Of a stretch of DNA of 64,000 bases, positions 27,337 through 34,757 are shown piece by piece (position 1 is the stretch's first letter; each line of letters opens with the position of its first letter). Where the stretch lies: the NCBI GenBank assembly GCA_014728215.1, contig WJLZ01000159.1, positions 1 to 64,000 of the forward strand. Reading direction: 5' to 3'. The notes beneath the pieces were generated by a model. That model saw only the letters and a program-made list of their open reading frames with translations, searched no databases and was not told the DNA's origin. Source of the stretch: Chitinivibrionales bacterium. Lineage in GTDB: Bacteria > Fibrobacterota > Chitinivibrionia > Chitinivibrionales > WJKA01. Made by a program: the position numbers and the translations under genes.

Positions 27337-28278
27337 ATGAGAGTCGGAAACTTGCATCTGCCATATTTTCGCGATCATGATCATCAGACATTTAAAATGG
27401 TAGCACGGAAAAAACTTCTTTGGGCCATGGTAATTACCTTTGCAGCAATGATTGTGGAAATTATTGGAGGATATCTTTCCAACAGTATTGCTCTTTTAAG
27501 TGATGCCGGGCATATGTTTACCCACTTTTTTGCACTTTTAATCAGCTATATCGCCATTCGTCTGGCATCCGTGGATCCCTGTCATCACCGGACATTTGGG
27601 ATGTTCAGGGCTGAAGTGCTGGGTGCTCTGTTCAATGGGATTTTTCTTCTTGGTGTTTCAGGGTTGATTATCTATGAATCTGTTAAACGTCTGATTTCTC
27701 CTGCCGAGGTGGCATCGGTCGAGATGCTGATTATTGCGATTATCGGTCTGATTGTCAACCTTCTCACGCTTCGTATTCTTGGCGGTCACCATCATGAAGA
27801 CCGGAATATCAAAGCCGCTTTTCTGCATATGGTCGGTGATGCACTCTCATCGGTGGGGGTTGTTGCCGGCGCAGTCATTATCCATTTCACCGGTTTTGTG
27901 ATGATCGATCCGTTCCTGGGCATAATGATTTCACTACTGATTCTGGTATGGGCGCTGGGAGTAACGCGGGATTCGGTACGGGTCCTCCTTGAGTTTGCCC
28001 CCCGGGGGCTCGATACGGAGACCATCGCCAAAGTTCTCAGGGAGAACGACGAGCGTATTTACAGTGTGGAAGATATGCATGTGACGGAAATTACTGAAAA
28101 CATGTATAATTTTTCGGCAATCATTACCTTAACAACAGATTCTCTTTCCGAAGCGGCTCATATTATCGACAAGGCAAAACACCTCCTGGGAGAAAAGTAT
28201 TCAATTTTTCATGCTACCATCGAAGCCGTTCCCCGGAAGTATGTAGAGCAACAGGAAAAAGCAGAGGAACAGAAATAA
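27337..28278 (+). CDS. Cation diffusion facilitator (CzcD/ZitB-type) metal efflux transporter
   Basis: 313 residues, six membrane helices and a cytoplasmic C-terminal domain, normal for CDF proteins. The metal sites are visible: 'SDAGHMFTH' in helix 2 (H/D set) and 'AAFLHMVGDALSS' in helix 5 (HxxxD), the Zn-binding tetrad of the CzcD group. The loop between helices 4 and 5 has GGHHHED, a His-rich metal-sensing segment. It should export Zn2+, and perhaps Co2+ or Cd2+, in exchange for protons. It lies immediately upstream of a cupin gene that has its own predicted promoter. Confidence 0.93.
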   Translation: MRVGNLHLPYFRDHDHQTFKMVARKKLLWAMVITFAAMIVEIIGGYLSNSIALLSDAGHMFTHFFALLISYIAIRLASVDPCHHRTFGMFRAEVLGALFNGIFLLGVSGLIIYESVKRLISPAEVASVEMLIIAIIGLIVNLLTLRILGGHHHEDRNIKAAFLHMVGDALSSVGVVAGAVIIHFTGFVMIDPFLGIMISLLILVWALGVTRDSVRVLLEFAPRGLDTETIAKVLRENDERIYSVEDMHVTEITENMYNFSAIITLTTDSLSEAAHIIDKAKHLLGEKYSIFHATIEAVPRKYVEQQEKAEEQK

Positions 28279-28284
28279 TAATTC

Positions 28285-28300
28285 CGGCATAAAATTTGCC
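28285..28300 (+). promoter_or_regulatory. Predicted sigma-54 promoter of the cupin gene
   Basis: CGGCATAAAATTTGCC keeps the GG-N10-GC spacing with GGCA and TTTGC blocks. It lies between the CDF stop and the cupin ATG at 28353. Confidence 0.45.
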
Positions 28301-28352
28301 TTTTAATGCGGGTAAGGAGATACTTTCCAGCACTTAAAAGAGGTTTTTTATT

Positions 28353-28886
28353 ATGAATCCGGTATCACCAACAAAAGAAATTTTAGTGAAAATGATAAAA
28401 GATGACGGTGTTTTTCCCAATAATGACAAATTGCCGCTGATTATTTATATCGGAGCAATCGAATTGTCATCTTCTGACCCCTCCGATACGATCAGGGCCC
28501 TTTTTCAAACTAATGGATGGGAAAATTCGTGGGTCGACGGCATCTATTCATTCGATCATTATCACAGCAATACCCATGAAGTACTGGGAATTGCCCGCGG
28601 CAATGCAACAGTATTACTGGGAGGACCCAGGAGCGGCATTACAGCACCGGTTGGTGCAGGTGATGTTATTCTGATTCCTGCTGGAGTTGCCCACAAAAAA
28701 GTGGAGTCAACCAGGGATTTTACCGTTGTCGGCGCCTATCCAAAGGGGGATGATTTTGACATGTTTTATGGCAAAAAAGAAGAACGCCCCCGGGCGGATA
28801 AGCGTATTCATGATGTTTCGCTTCCCCCCAACGACCCTGTCTATGGTGATTCCGGGCCTGTTTTTGAGCAGTGGCTACATTCCTAG
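28353..28886 (+). CDS. Cupin-fold protein (YjlB-like)
   Basis: 177 residues. One cupin barrel: 'FDHYHSNTHEVLGIARG' gives the first metal-binding motif (G/D-x-x-H-x-H...E...G) and 'AGDVILIPAGVAHKKV' the second (G-D-x-x-x-I/P-x-G-x-x-H). These positions would bind Fe, Mn or Zn. The family (YjlB-type cupins) lacks a proven activity. Cytoplasmic. It may respond to the same conditions as the neighbouring dodecin gene, since both have sigma-54-like sites. Confidence 0.85.
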   Translation: MNPVSPTKEILVKMIKDDGVFPNNDKLPLIIYIGAIELSSSDPSDTIRALFQTNGWENSWVDGIYSFDHYHSNTHEVLGIARGNATVLLGGPRSGITAPVGAGDVILIPAGVAHKKVESTRDFTVVGAYPKGDDFDMFYGKKEERPRADKRIHDVSLPPNDPVYGDSGPVFEQWLHS

Positions 28887-28951
28887 CCACTGCCTGGGAT
28901 TTTCCGGGTATAGAGAATGCAGAATAGGTACAGATTAAGGCTGACGGTATC

Positions 28952-29161
28952 TTATTCTTCAACATCAAAGCCGATACGGATTGTTACCTGCCAGTGTTTA
29001 ACCTTGTTATCTTCTATATGACCCCGCGTTTCGACAATCTCAAACCACCGCATGTTCCGGACTGTCTTTGATACCCGTGCAATTGCATGTTCAATAGCAT
29101 CCTGGATCCCCTTTTCTGATGAACCGGTGATATCAATGTGTTTGTAGACATGATCAGCCAT
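28952..29161 (-). CDS. Dodecin flavin-binding protein
   Basis: 69 residues, the usual dodecin length. 'MADHVYKHIDITGSS', 'ARVSKTVRNMRWFEIVETRG' and 'WQVTIRIGFDVEE' match the family end to end; the Trp in MRWFEI is the flavin-stacking residue. Dodecins form hollow 12-mers that store riboflavin, FMN or lumichrome and protect against light and oxidative stress. AAAGGAGG lies ahead of the start. It is divergent from the BCAM0308-family operon; each has its own sigma-54-like site. Confidence 0.95.
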   Translation of the reverse strand: MADHVYKHIDITGSSEKGIQDAIEHAIARVSKTVRNMRWFEIVETRGHIEDNKVKHWQVTIRIGFDVEE

Positions 29162-29207
29162 TGATGGCCTCCTTTAATTTGGGTTGAGACGTTTATTTGC
29201 TTTTTGG

Positions 29208-29223
29208 CGCAAATCGTATACCA
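29208..29223 (-). promoter_or_regulatory. Predicted sigma-54 promoter of the dodecin gene
   Basis: Read on the minus strand the site is TGGTATACGATTTGCG: TGG at -24, TTTGC at -12 and exactly ten bases between GG and GC. It lies about 50 bases before the dodecin start. Confidence 0.5.
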
Positions 29224-29294
29224 AAAAATAATGTATTTCCGGCGTGCCATATATGATAAGAAAGAAAGGGGATAGTGACCTGCAAATAATAGAA

Positions 29295-29310
29295 TGGCAC
29301 GCATTTTGAT
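29295..29310 (+). promoter_or_regulatory. Sigma-54-like promoter of the BCAM0308-msrA operon (imperfect)
   Basis: TGGCACGCATTTTGAT has a perfect -24 block (TGGCACG) but TTGAT instead of TTGCT at -12. It lies about 50 bases before the ATG at 29360. Confidence 0.4.
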
Positions 29311-29359
29311 TCCAACTATTAATAAAGTGCACCGTAGTATTATTATGAGGAGGATTTTT

Positions 29360-29845
29360 ATGGCTGATGCGCATTCGAGACAAGATCAACGAACCGGAAA
29401 AACCGTTGAAAAAAATATAAAAAAGAAACCTGCATTGGTAGACAAAACTGTCTGTTCGGAATGCGGCGGTATCTATTTAAACGGCGAATGGATATGGGAC
29501 AGGACCGATGATGAGGAGGCGGAAGCATATGCATTGTGCCCTGCATGCAGCAAAGAGGAAGAGGAGATGCTGGCCGGACAGATCGAGTTGAAGGGTGATT
29601 TTTACCGGACTCACGCAGAAGAGGTCGAGCGAAAAATTCGCGATATCGAGAATGAAGAGCGGGAGTTGCATCCTCTTGAAAGAATAGTCGCCTATGATGT
29701 TGAAGATGGGCATGCTTTTATCGCTACTTCCGGGATTCGTCTGGCTCAAAAGATCGGCGAGGGATTATATAGATCATTCAAGGGAGATCTGATCCTGGAT
29801 TATGGACCTGATGACACAAAAATTGCACTACGATGGGAGCGATGA
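29360..29845 (+). CDS. BCAM0308-family zinc-ribbon protein
   Basis: 161 residues from the ATG at 29360 with GAGGAGG ahead; longer in-frame starts lack a ribosome-binding site. 'VCSECGGIYLNGEWIW' and 'LCPACSKE' form a two-CxxC zinc ribbon, followed by 'GDFYRTHAEEVERKIRDIE', 'HPLERIVAYDVEDG', 'ATSGIRLAQKIGEGLYRSFK' and an ending ALRWER. This order matches the BCAM0308 family of small proteins, named after a Burkholderia low-oxygen-activated locus; function unproven. First gene of an operon with the GemA-like, msrA and rseC-like genes. Confidence 0.8.
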   Translation: MADAHSRQDQRTGKTVEKNIKKKPALVDKTVCSECGGIYLNGEWIWDRTDDEEAEAYALCPACSKEEEEMLAGQIELKGDFYRTHAEEVERKIRDIENEERELHPLERIVAYDVEDGHAFIATSGIRLAQKIGEGLYRSFKGDLILDYGPDDTKIALRWER

Positions 29846-29855
29846 GTACCCAGCT

Positions 29856-30275
29856 ATGGCAACGGTCGAACAAATAAAAAAGATCCACGCTTTGAAAAAC
29901 GATCTGGGCCTTGAGGATGATGTTTATCATAGTATGGTGCAATCATTTAGGGTAATACCGGGAAGACCTGCTAAGATGAGTAGTGAATTGTCTCGAGATC
30001 AGGCTTCTGAATTGATTGAACAGCTGGAACAATTAATTGAAAAAACACCGGGGCTGTATGATAAAATTTATGCCTCTTCCCGGCAACTTCGATTCATTCA
30101 ATATCTATGGAACAGAGTAACCCGGGCTCCTGACAGGGAAAGTAAAAATAAGGCGCTTGATTCTTTTATATGGCGGCGATTTCATGTCCGTAATTTGAAT
30201 CGATTGCCAAAGAAAAAGGCCTCCAAAATAATTGCGTCGCTCAGGGCAATGGAAAAAAGAGAACATCAAACGTGA
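29856..30275 (+). CDS. GemA/DUF1018-like protein (Mu gp16-type)
   Basis: 139 residues from the ATG at 29856; an earlier in-frame start at 29802 would overlap the upstream gene. 'EQIKKIHALKNDLGLEDDVYHSMV' and 'RDQASELIEQLEQLIE' match the N-terminal DUF1018 domain of phage Mu GemA, and 'FIQYLWNRVTR' with 'LDSFIWRRFHVRNL' its C-terminal half. In Mu, GemA modulates host gene expression and DNA supercoiling. No other Mu-like gene is nearby; this copy lies inside a stress operon, 10 bases after the BCAM0308-family gene. It may be a domesticated phage regulator; the role is inference. Confidence 0.7.
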   Translation: MATVEQIKKIHALKNDLGLEDDVYHSMVQSFRVIPGRPAKMSSELSRDQASELIEQLEQLIEKTPGLYDKIYASSRQLRFIQYLWNRVTRAPDRESKNKALDSFIWRRFHVRNLNRLPKKKASKIIASLRAMEKREHQT

Positions 30276-30301
30276 AGTATATAAAGGAAGGAGTATTACG
30301 T

Positions 30302-30868
30302 ATGGTTTTTGGATTTATGGGTGTCTCCTTTTCAGGGGAACACTATGAGAAAGCCACTTTTGCGGGAGGGTGTTTCTGGTGTATGGAACCGCCCTTTGAG
30401 CAGTTTGATGGCGTTGTTTCGGTTGAAGCCGGTTATACGGGCGGTCAAACCCCCAATCCGAGCTATGAAGAAGTTTGTTCGGGAAAGACAGGGCATCGAG
30501 AAGTCGTTCAGCTAACCTACGATCCGGGTAAGGTAAGCTATGAAGAACTTCTTGAGGTGTTCTGGAGAAATATCGATCCTACCGATGCCGGTGGTCAATT
30601 TGCCGACAGGGGACCGCAGTATGAGACGGCTGTTTTTTATCATAACGAAACACAAAAAGCAGCGGCGGAAAGGTCGAAACAAAAGCTTGAGGAATCGGGA
30701 AAGTATGAGAGCCCGATAGTTACCAGGATAGAAAAAGCCGGTGAGTTTTATCCTGCAGAAGAATATCATCAAGACTACTATAAAAAATCTCCTTTCCGTT
30801 ATAAAATGTACAAAAAAGGATCGGGGAGAGAAGGATATCTGGAGCGTACCTGGAGTAGTCATGAATAA
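30302..30868 (+). CDS. msrA: Peptide methionine sulfoxide reductase MsrA
   Basis: 188 residues from the ATG at 30302, chosen because AAGGAAGGAG lies ahead; a GTG at 30272 overlapping the previous stop is an alternative. The catalytic GCFWCMEPPFE is intact, with the nucleophilic Cys in GCFW. 'GYTGGQTPNPSYEEVCSGKTGH', split here as GYTGGQ and NPSYEEVCSG with TGHREVV, and 'QYETAVFYHN' complete the fold. The enzyme reduces methionine-S-sulfoxide in proteins, using thioredoxin. No MsrB is fused. The stop overlaps the rseC-like start by 8 bases. Confidence 0.95.
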   Translation: MVFGFMGVSFSGEHYEKATFAGGCFWCMEPPFEQFDGVVSVEAGYTGGQTPNPSYEEVCSGKTGHREVVQLTYDPGKVSYEELLEVFWRNIDPTDAGGQFADRGPQYETAVFYHNETQKAAAERSKQKLEESGKYESPIVTRIEKAGEFYPAEEYHQDYYKKSPFRYKMYKKGSGREGYLERTWSSHE

Positions 30869-31325
30869 AATTGTCGCCGCAATTGCGAACGAATGCACCG
30901 AAAATGGGGTCGTGGCGAAAATCTCGGAGAATTATCTTGTTGTTCATGTCAATCCCGGATGTTCAGTTTCTACGGCGTGTGCAACTTGTGGAAAATCCTC
31001 AGGATGCGGTCAGGAGAAAAACCCTGAACGAATTACTGTCCCTCTCCAGAATCCTCAACAGTTTTCCGAAGGTGAACATGTGAGAATCCGCTTTTACCGA
31101 CTGAGCCGCTCCTTTGCATCACTTCTGGTCTTCGGTTTACCTATCGCAGGACTTGTTGCGGCGTTAGTGCTATGGAACAGTCTTCTGGGGCTGCCCGTTG
31201 AAGGCGGCGGGGCGGTTATTGTCGGGATAGGCGGGTTTCTTCTGGGTTTTGCCGGTGCCTTCATAGCGGACAAGGTAATCGATTCGGCTTTACCGCCACC
31301 TTCAATTGAAGGGAAATATCCCTGA
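30861..31325 (+). CDS. RseC/MucC-family membrane protein
   Basis: 154 residues. The N-terminal 75 residues hold a cysteine cluster ('CSVSTACATCGKSSGC') typical of RseC, the SoxR-reducing or sigma-E-regulating protein family; two membrane helices follow (about 82-103 and 112-134) and the protein ends 'PPPSIEGKYP'. In E. coli, RseC links to Rsx/Rnf electron transfer to SoxR. Start at 30861 overlaps the end of msrA, suggesting translational coupling and a shared oxidative-stress role. No Rnf genes are visible here. Confidence 0.85.
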   Translation: MNKIVAAIANECTENGVVAKISENYLVVHVNPGCSVSTACATCGKSSGCGQEKNPERITVPLQNPQQFSEGEHVRIRFYRLSRSFASLLVFGLPIAGLVAALVLWNSLLGLPVEGGGAVIVGIGGFLLGFAGAFIADKVIDSALPPPSIEGKYP

Positions 31326-31328
31326 TTC

Positions 31329-31466
31329 TCATAAAGCGAAATAGCCGGGTTCATTCCCCGGTTTCCATTTGATATTACATCCGATACTGGGCTTCTGATC
31401 GGGAGAAACCGGTTTGCCCTCTAAAAGAGCATCAAGGGCATTGCGCAAGTCTTTTCCGCTTCTCAA
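31329..31466 (-). pseudogene. C-terminal remnant of a thioredoxin-like (peroxiredoxin-type) protein
   Basis: A minus-strand stretch reads LRSGKDLRNALDALLEGK, then 'KPSIGCNIKWKPGNEPGYF' and stops. 'GKDL..AldA.L.GK...PSiGCnIKWk' is the conserved tail of the thioredoxin/AhpC-like family. A TAA codon lies directly before it in frame and no N-terminal CxxC half exists upstream, so the gene was truncated. Confidence 0.65.
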
Positions 31467-31592
31467 TTAACAGCAACTATTTTCTTGTTGGTGCAAACGT
31501 TATGCCAATACACATAATTGTAGTAATAAAACATTTTGGAAAATATCAGCAAGTCATGCGTCTTTCTCTCGCTCCCATTTTGTATGTTATAG

Positions 31593-31608
31593 TGGTACAG
31601 AATTTGCT
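31593..31608 (+). promoter_or_regulatory. Predicted sigma-54 promoter of the flavodiiron gene
   Basis: TGGTACAGAATTTGCT matches TGGCACG-N4-TTGCT at ten of twelve informative positions, with exact GG-N10-GC spacing, 35 bases before the flavodiiron ATG. The E. coli counterpart norV is also sigma-54 dependent. Confidence 0.6.
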
Positions 31609-31642
31609 GATCCATTAATCGGTTTATAGGAAAGGGATAGAT

Positions 31643-32842
31643 ATGAGTTCAATAAAAGTGTCTTCCGATATTTACTGGATTGGAGTCAATGACCGCACTA
31701 CAGATCTCTTTGAGGGCTTATGGCCCATTACCCAGGAAGGGGTTTCATATAATGCCTACCTTATCAACGATGAGAAAAAGGCGATTATCGATCTGGCCAA
31801 GGCTTTTAAATCCGATGATTTCTTTGATCAGATTGACGATATTGTTCCGTTGAGTGAGATCGATTATGTCATCATAAATCATATGGAACCCGATCATACA
31901 GGCGTATTAAAATCATTGAAACGGATGGCTCCTTCGATCCAGTTTCTTGGTTCACCCAAAACCCGGAAGATGCTGGAAGACTTTTATGGTATTACCGAAA
32001 ATATCAAAGAGGTATCCGACGGCGAAACATTGTCGCTGGGAAAGCATACGCTCAAGTTTTTCTCGACCCCCTTTGTTCACTGGCCCGAGACCATGATGAC
32101 CTACGAGGAGACCGGCAAAATACTGTTTTCCTGTGATGGATTCGGAGGGTATGGTGCGCTCAGAGGTTCGATATTTGACGATCAGTGTCCGGATTGCGCT
32201 TTTTATGAACAGGAAGCGCTCCGGTATTATTCAAATATTGTGTCGAAATATTTTATGCCGGTACTCAAGGCGATTAATAAACTGTCGGATCTTCCCATTG
32301 AAGCAATAGCTCCTTCTCACGGGCTGGTATGGAGAAAACGTCCGGAGCGGATTATCGAACTTTATCAGAAATGGTCGCAATACGGCAAAGACGGCGGTGA
32401 GACTGCCATAACCCTCATTTATGCTTCGATGTACGGGAACACCGAAAAAATGATGAATGCGATGGGGCAGGGGATTTCGCAGGAAGGTGTCAATGTGGAA
32501 ATATTTGATGCTGCCCGTATACATCCGAGCTACATTTTACCATCCCTCTGGGCGAAAAAAGGAGTGATAGTCGGGACGCCGACCTATGAGGCTGCTTTGT
32601 TTCCGCCCGTTGCCGATCTACTCGAGCTTGCGGCACGTAAAGCGGTGAAAAATAAGGAAGCTGCGCTGTTCGGCAGTTTTGGATGGTCCGGGGGCGCTCT
32701 GGCTCATCTCAAGAAAATTGTCGAGCCCCTCAAATGGAATATCTTCAGGTCCTATGAATTTCCGGGCGGAGCAACAAAAGAGGACCTGAAAAATGCAGAG
32801 GAACTGGGAGCTGCTTTTGCCCGGCATATGAAATCATTATAG
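31643..32842 (+). CDS. Flavodiiron protein (FprA-type O2/NO reductase)
   Basis: 399 residues, standard class A flavodiiron length. The N-terminal metallo-beta-lactamase-like domain binds two irons: 'INHMEPDHTG' supplies HxExDH, and later His and Asp residues occur in 'TPFVHWPET', 'CDGFGG' and 'APSHGLVW'. The C-terminal flavodoxin domain has the FMN loop 'YASMYGNTEKM' near residue 260. It reduces O2 to water or NO to N2O, protecting anaerobic metabolism. There is no rubredoxin or reductase domain, so electrons come from a separate donor. AGGAAAGGG lies ahead of the start. Confidence 0.95.
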   Translation: MSSIKVSSDIYWIGVNDRTTDLFEGLWPITQEGVSYNAYLINDEKKAIIDLAKAFKSDDFFDQIDDIVPLSEIDYVIINHMEPDHTGVLKSLKRMAPSIQFLGSPKTRKMLEDFYGITENIKEVSDGETLSLGKHTLKFFSTPFVHWPETMMTYEETGKILFSCDGFGGYGALRGSIFDDQCPDCAFYEQEALRYYSNIVSKYFMPVLKAINKLSDLPIEAIAPSHGLVWRKRPERIIELYQKWSQYGKDGGETAITLIYASMYGNTEKMMNAMGQGISQEGVNVEIFDAARIHPSYILPSLWAKKGVIVGTPTYEAALFPPVADLLELAARKAVKNKEAALFGSFGWSGGALAHLKKIVEPLKWNIFRSYEFPGGATKEDLKNAEELGAAFARHMKSL

Positions 32843-32892
32843 TTTTGTATGCTGTCTAAAGGGGTGATCTTGATTCAATTTCAAGACATTTA

Positions 32893-32919
32893 GGGTGTAT
32901 AGATAGACACGCCTTTTTT
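32893..32919 (+). terminator. Intrinsic terminator after the flavodiiron gene
   Basis: GGGTGT (32893-32898) pairs with ACACGCC (32907-32913) with one bulged base, followed by six T residues. It also lies at the 3' end of the convergent fumarase gene. Confidence 0.5.
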
Positions 32920-32949
32920 CCGGCTTGGGCACAGCTACCAAGTGTACAT

Positions 32950-34350
32950 TTATTCTGCGCCGGGGCGTGTCATCCTGGCTGGCACAACGGTCCGGTCGAA
33001 TTCTTCTGCGGTCAGATATCCCGAAGCAACCGCCGCTTTTTTGAGGCTGGTATTTTCTTTGTGCGCTCTTTTTGCAATCTCTGCTGCCTTGTCATACCCG
33101 ATATGAGGATTGAGCGCAGTAACGGTCATTAGTGAATTATCGACATACCTTTTAAGCGCATGCTCATCCGGTTCAATGCCTGCAACACATTTGTCGTTGA
33201 AATTCGTGCAGCCGTCGGCAAGAAGCCGTATTGACTGAAGCAAATTATGGGTAATTACCGGTTTAAACACATTGAGCTCGAAATTTCCCGATGCTCCCGC
33301 TATGCCTATGGTCGTATCGTTTCCCATCACCTGCGCGGCGATCATGGTAACCGCCTCGGCCTGCGTGGGGTTGACCTTGCCGGGCATGATTGATGATCCC
33401 GGTTCGTTTGCCGGGATGTGTAATTCACCGAGCCCGCAACGCGGCCCGGAAGCCATCCATCGGATATCATTGGCGAATTTCATCAGTGCCGCGGCGAGGG
33501 TCTTCAGTGTCCCGCTCATCTGGACACAGGCGTCGTGCGCGGCAAGTGCCGCGAATTTGTTTGGGGCGCTGACAAAAGGATAGCCGGTGAGTTCGGCGAG
33601 TTTCTGAGCGGTTTTGACGGCAAATTCGGGATGCGTATTCAAACCGGTGCCGACCGCAGTGCCGCCCAGGGCAAGCTCATAGAGAGGGGAGAGGCTGCGG
33701 TTGATCGATTCCTGCGCGCTCTCTATCTGTGATGCATACCCCGAGAATTCCTGGCCCAGGGTCAGGGGAACAGCATCCATGAGATGGGTCCGGCCGATCT
33801 TGACAATAGAATCGAATTGCCTGCTTTTAGACTCGAGTGTTGCCCGCATTTTTTCCAGCGAGGGAAGCAACCGTTTATGAATTTCATCAACCGCGGCAAT
33901 ATGCATTGCCGTGGGGAAGGTATCGTTGGATGACTGGGATTTGTTGACATGGTCGTTGGGATGAACCGGATCTTTGCTGCCTACTATACCGCCATGGATT
34001 TCGATTGCCCGGTTGGCGATGACCTCATTGACATTCATGTTACTCTGCGTCCCGCTTCCGGTCTGCCAGACCCGCAGGGGGAAATGGGAGTCGAGTTTCC
34101 CCGTTATTACTTCATCTGCCGCTTTGATAATCAGCTCTTTTGTGAGATTGTCAAGCAGGCCCAATTCATTATTGACCAGCGCGGCGGCTTTTTTGATACT
34201 GCCGAAGGCCCTGATCACTTCAATGGGCATGCCTTCGGTGCCGATCGAGAAATTTTTGAGTGACCGTGCGGTCTGCGCACCCCAGTAACAGTTGGCGGGT
34301 ACTTCCATTGCGCCGAGGGTGTCGTGTTCTGTACGATAGTCCTGATTCAT
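32950..34350 (-). CDS. fumC: Class II fumarate hydratase (FumC)
   Basis: 466 residues from the ATG at 34348-34350; an upstream in-frame start at 34368 adds six residues. Family marks: '[12 protein letters not shown]', '[17 protein letters not shown]', '[13 protein letters not shown]', '[12 protein letters not shown]' and the superfamily signature '[13 protein letters not shown]'. The GTGTSNMN-like block and the [10 protein letters not shown] wording favour fumarase over aspartase. It interconverts fumarate and malate in the TCA cycle, cytoplasmic and iron-independent, so resistant to oxidative damage, in keeping with the redox-stress neighbours. GGAAGACC lies ahead of the start. Confidence 0.93.
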   Translation of the reverse strand: MNQDYRTEHDTLGAMEVPANCYWGAQTARSLKNFSIGTEGMPIEVIRAFGSIKKAAALVNNELGLLDNLTKELIIKAADEVITGKLDSHFPLRVWQTGSGTQSNMNVNEVIANRAIEIHGGIVGSKDPVHPNDHVNKSQSSNDTFPTAMHIAAVDEIHKRLLPSLEKMRATLESKSRQFDSIVKIGRTHLMDAVPLTLGQEFSGYASQIESAQESINRSLSPLYELALGGTAVGTGLNTHPEFAVKTAQKLAELTGYPFVSAPNKFAALAAHDACVQMSGTLKTLAAALMKFANDIRWMASGPRCGLGELHIPANEPGSSIMPGKVNPTQAEAVTMIAAQVMGNDTTIGIAGASGNFELNVFKPVITHNLLQSIRLLADGCTNFNDKCVAGIEPDEHALKRYVDNSLMTVTALNPHIGYDKAAEIAKRAHKENTSLKKAAVASGYLTAEEFDRTVVPARMTRPGAE

Positions 34351-34757
34351 AGAGGTCTTCCTTTTCACGCAGGGTGATATTATAACAAAATAATTTTTGA
34401 GGGCGGGTGATGAATGAAGGACGTTGATTTTGCTTCCCGGAAGAGACCTGAGGCTGGAGGGGCCTGCTTGAGGAAAGACCCCATGGGATGTACAACAAAA
34501 AGGAAATCTACAGCATGATTGCCAGCGACGCTATTTCACTATAATTCTCCGGCAGACCGAGGTATGGGCGGTACGGACGGCAAAATAGATTTCCCGGGAA
34601 AAATGGGCCGGAACGGCCGGACAGGGAAGGCTCTATCTGCGATATTGTTTGTTCCATCAACATCGCAGAGTTTGTGGGGGCGAAAACATAATGCCGTCCC
34701 CATCCCCGTCCCGCTCCCGTTCAAGCGATCGTTTTTTGCCAAGGGGACCAATATTCA
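34351..34757. other. Intergenic region with a weak hairpin
   Basis: Spacer of about 400 bases. TATAAT near the fumarase end (34378-34383, minus strand) may be a -10 for fumC. GGCCG-GAA-CGGCC at 34606-34618, followed on the minus strand by CATTTTTC, may end the upstream lipoprotein transcript, but the stem is short. No gene was recognised. Confidence 0.35.

Noticed and set aside
30272-30301. GTG start for msrA overlapping the GemA-like stop
   Set aside because: The ATG at 30302 has a strong AAGGAAGGAG site; the earlier codons add no conserved sequence.
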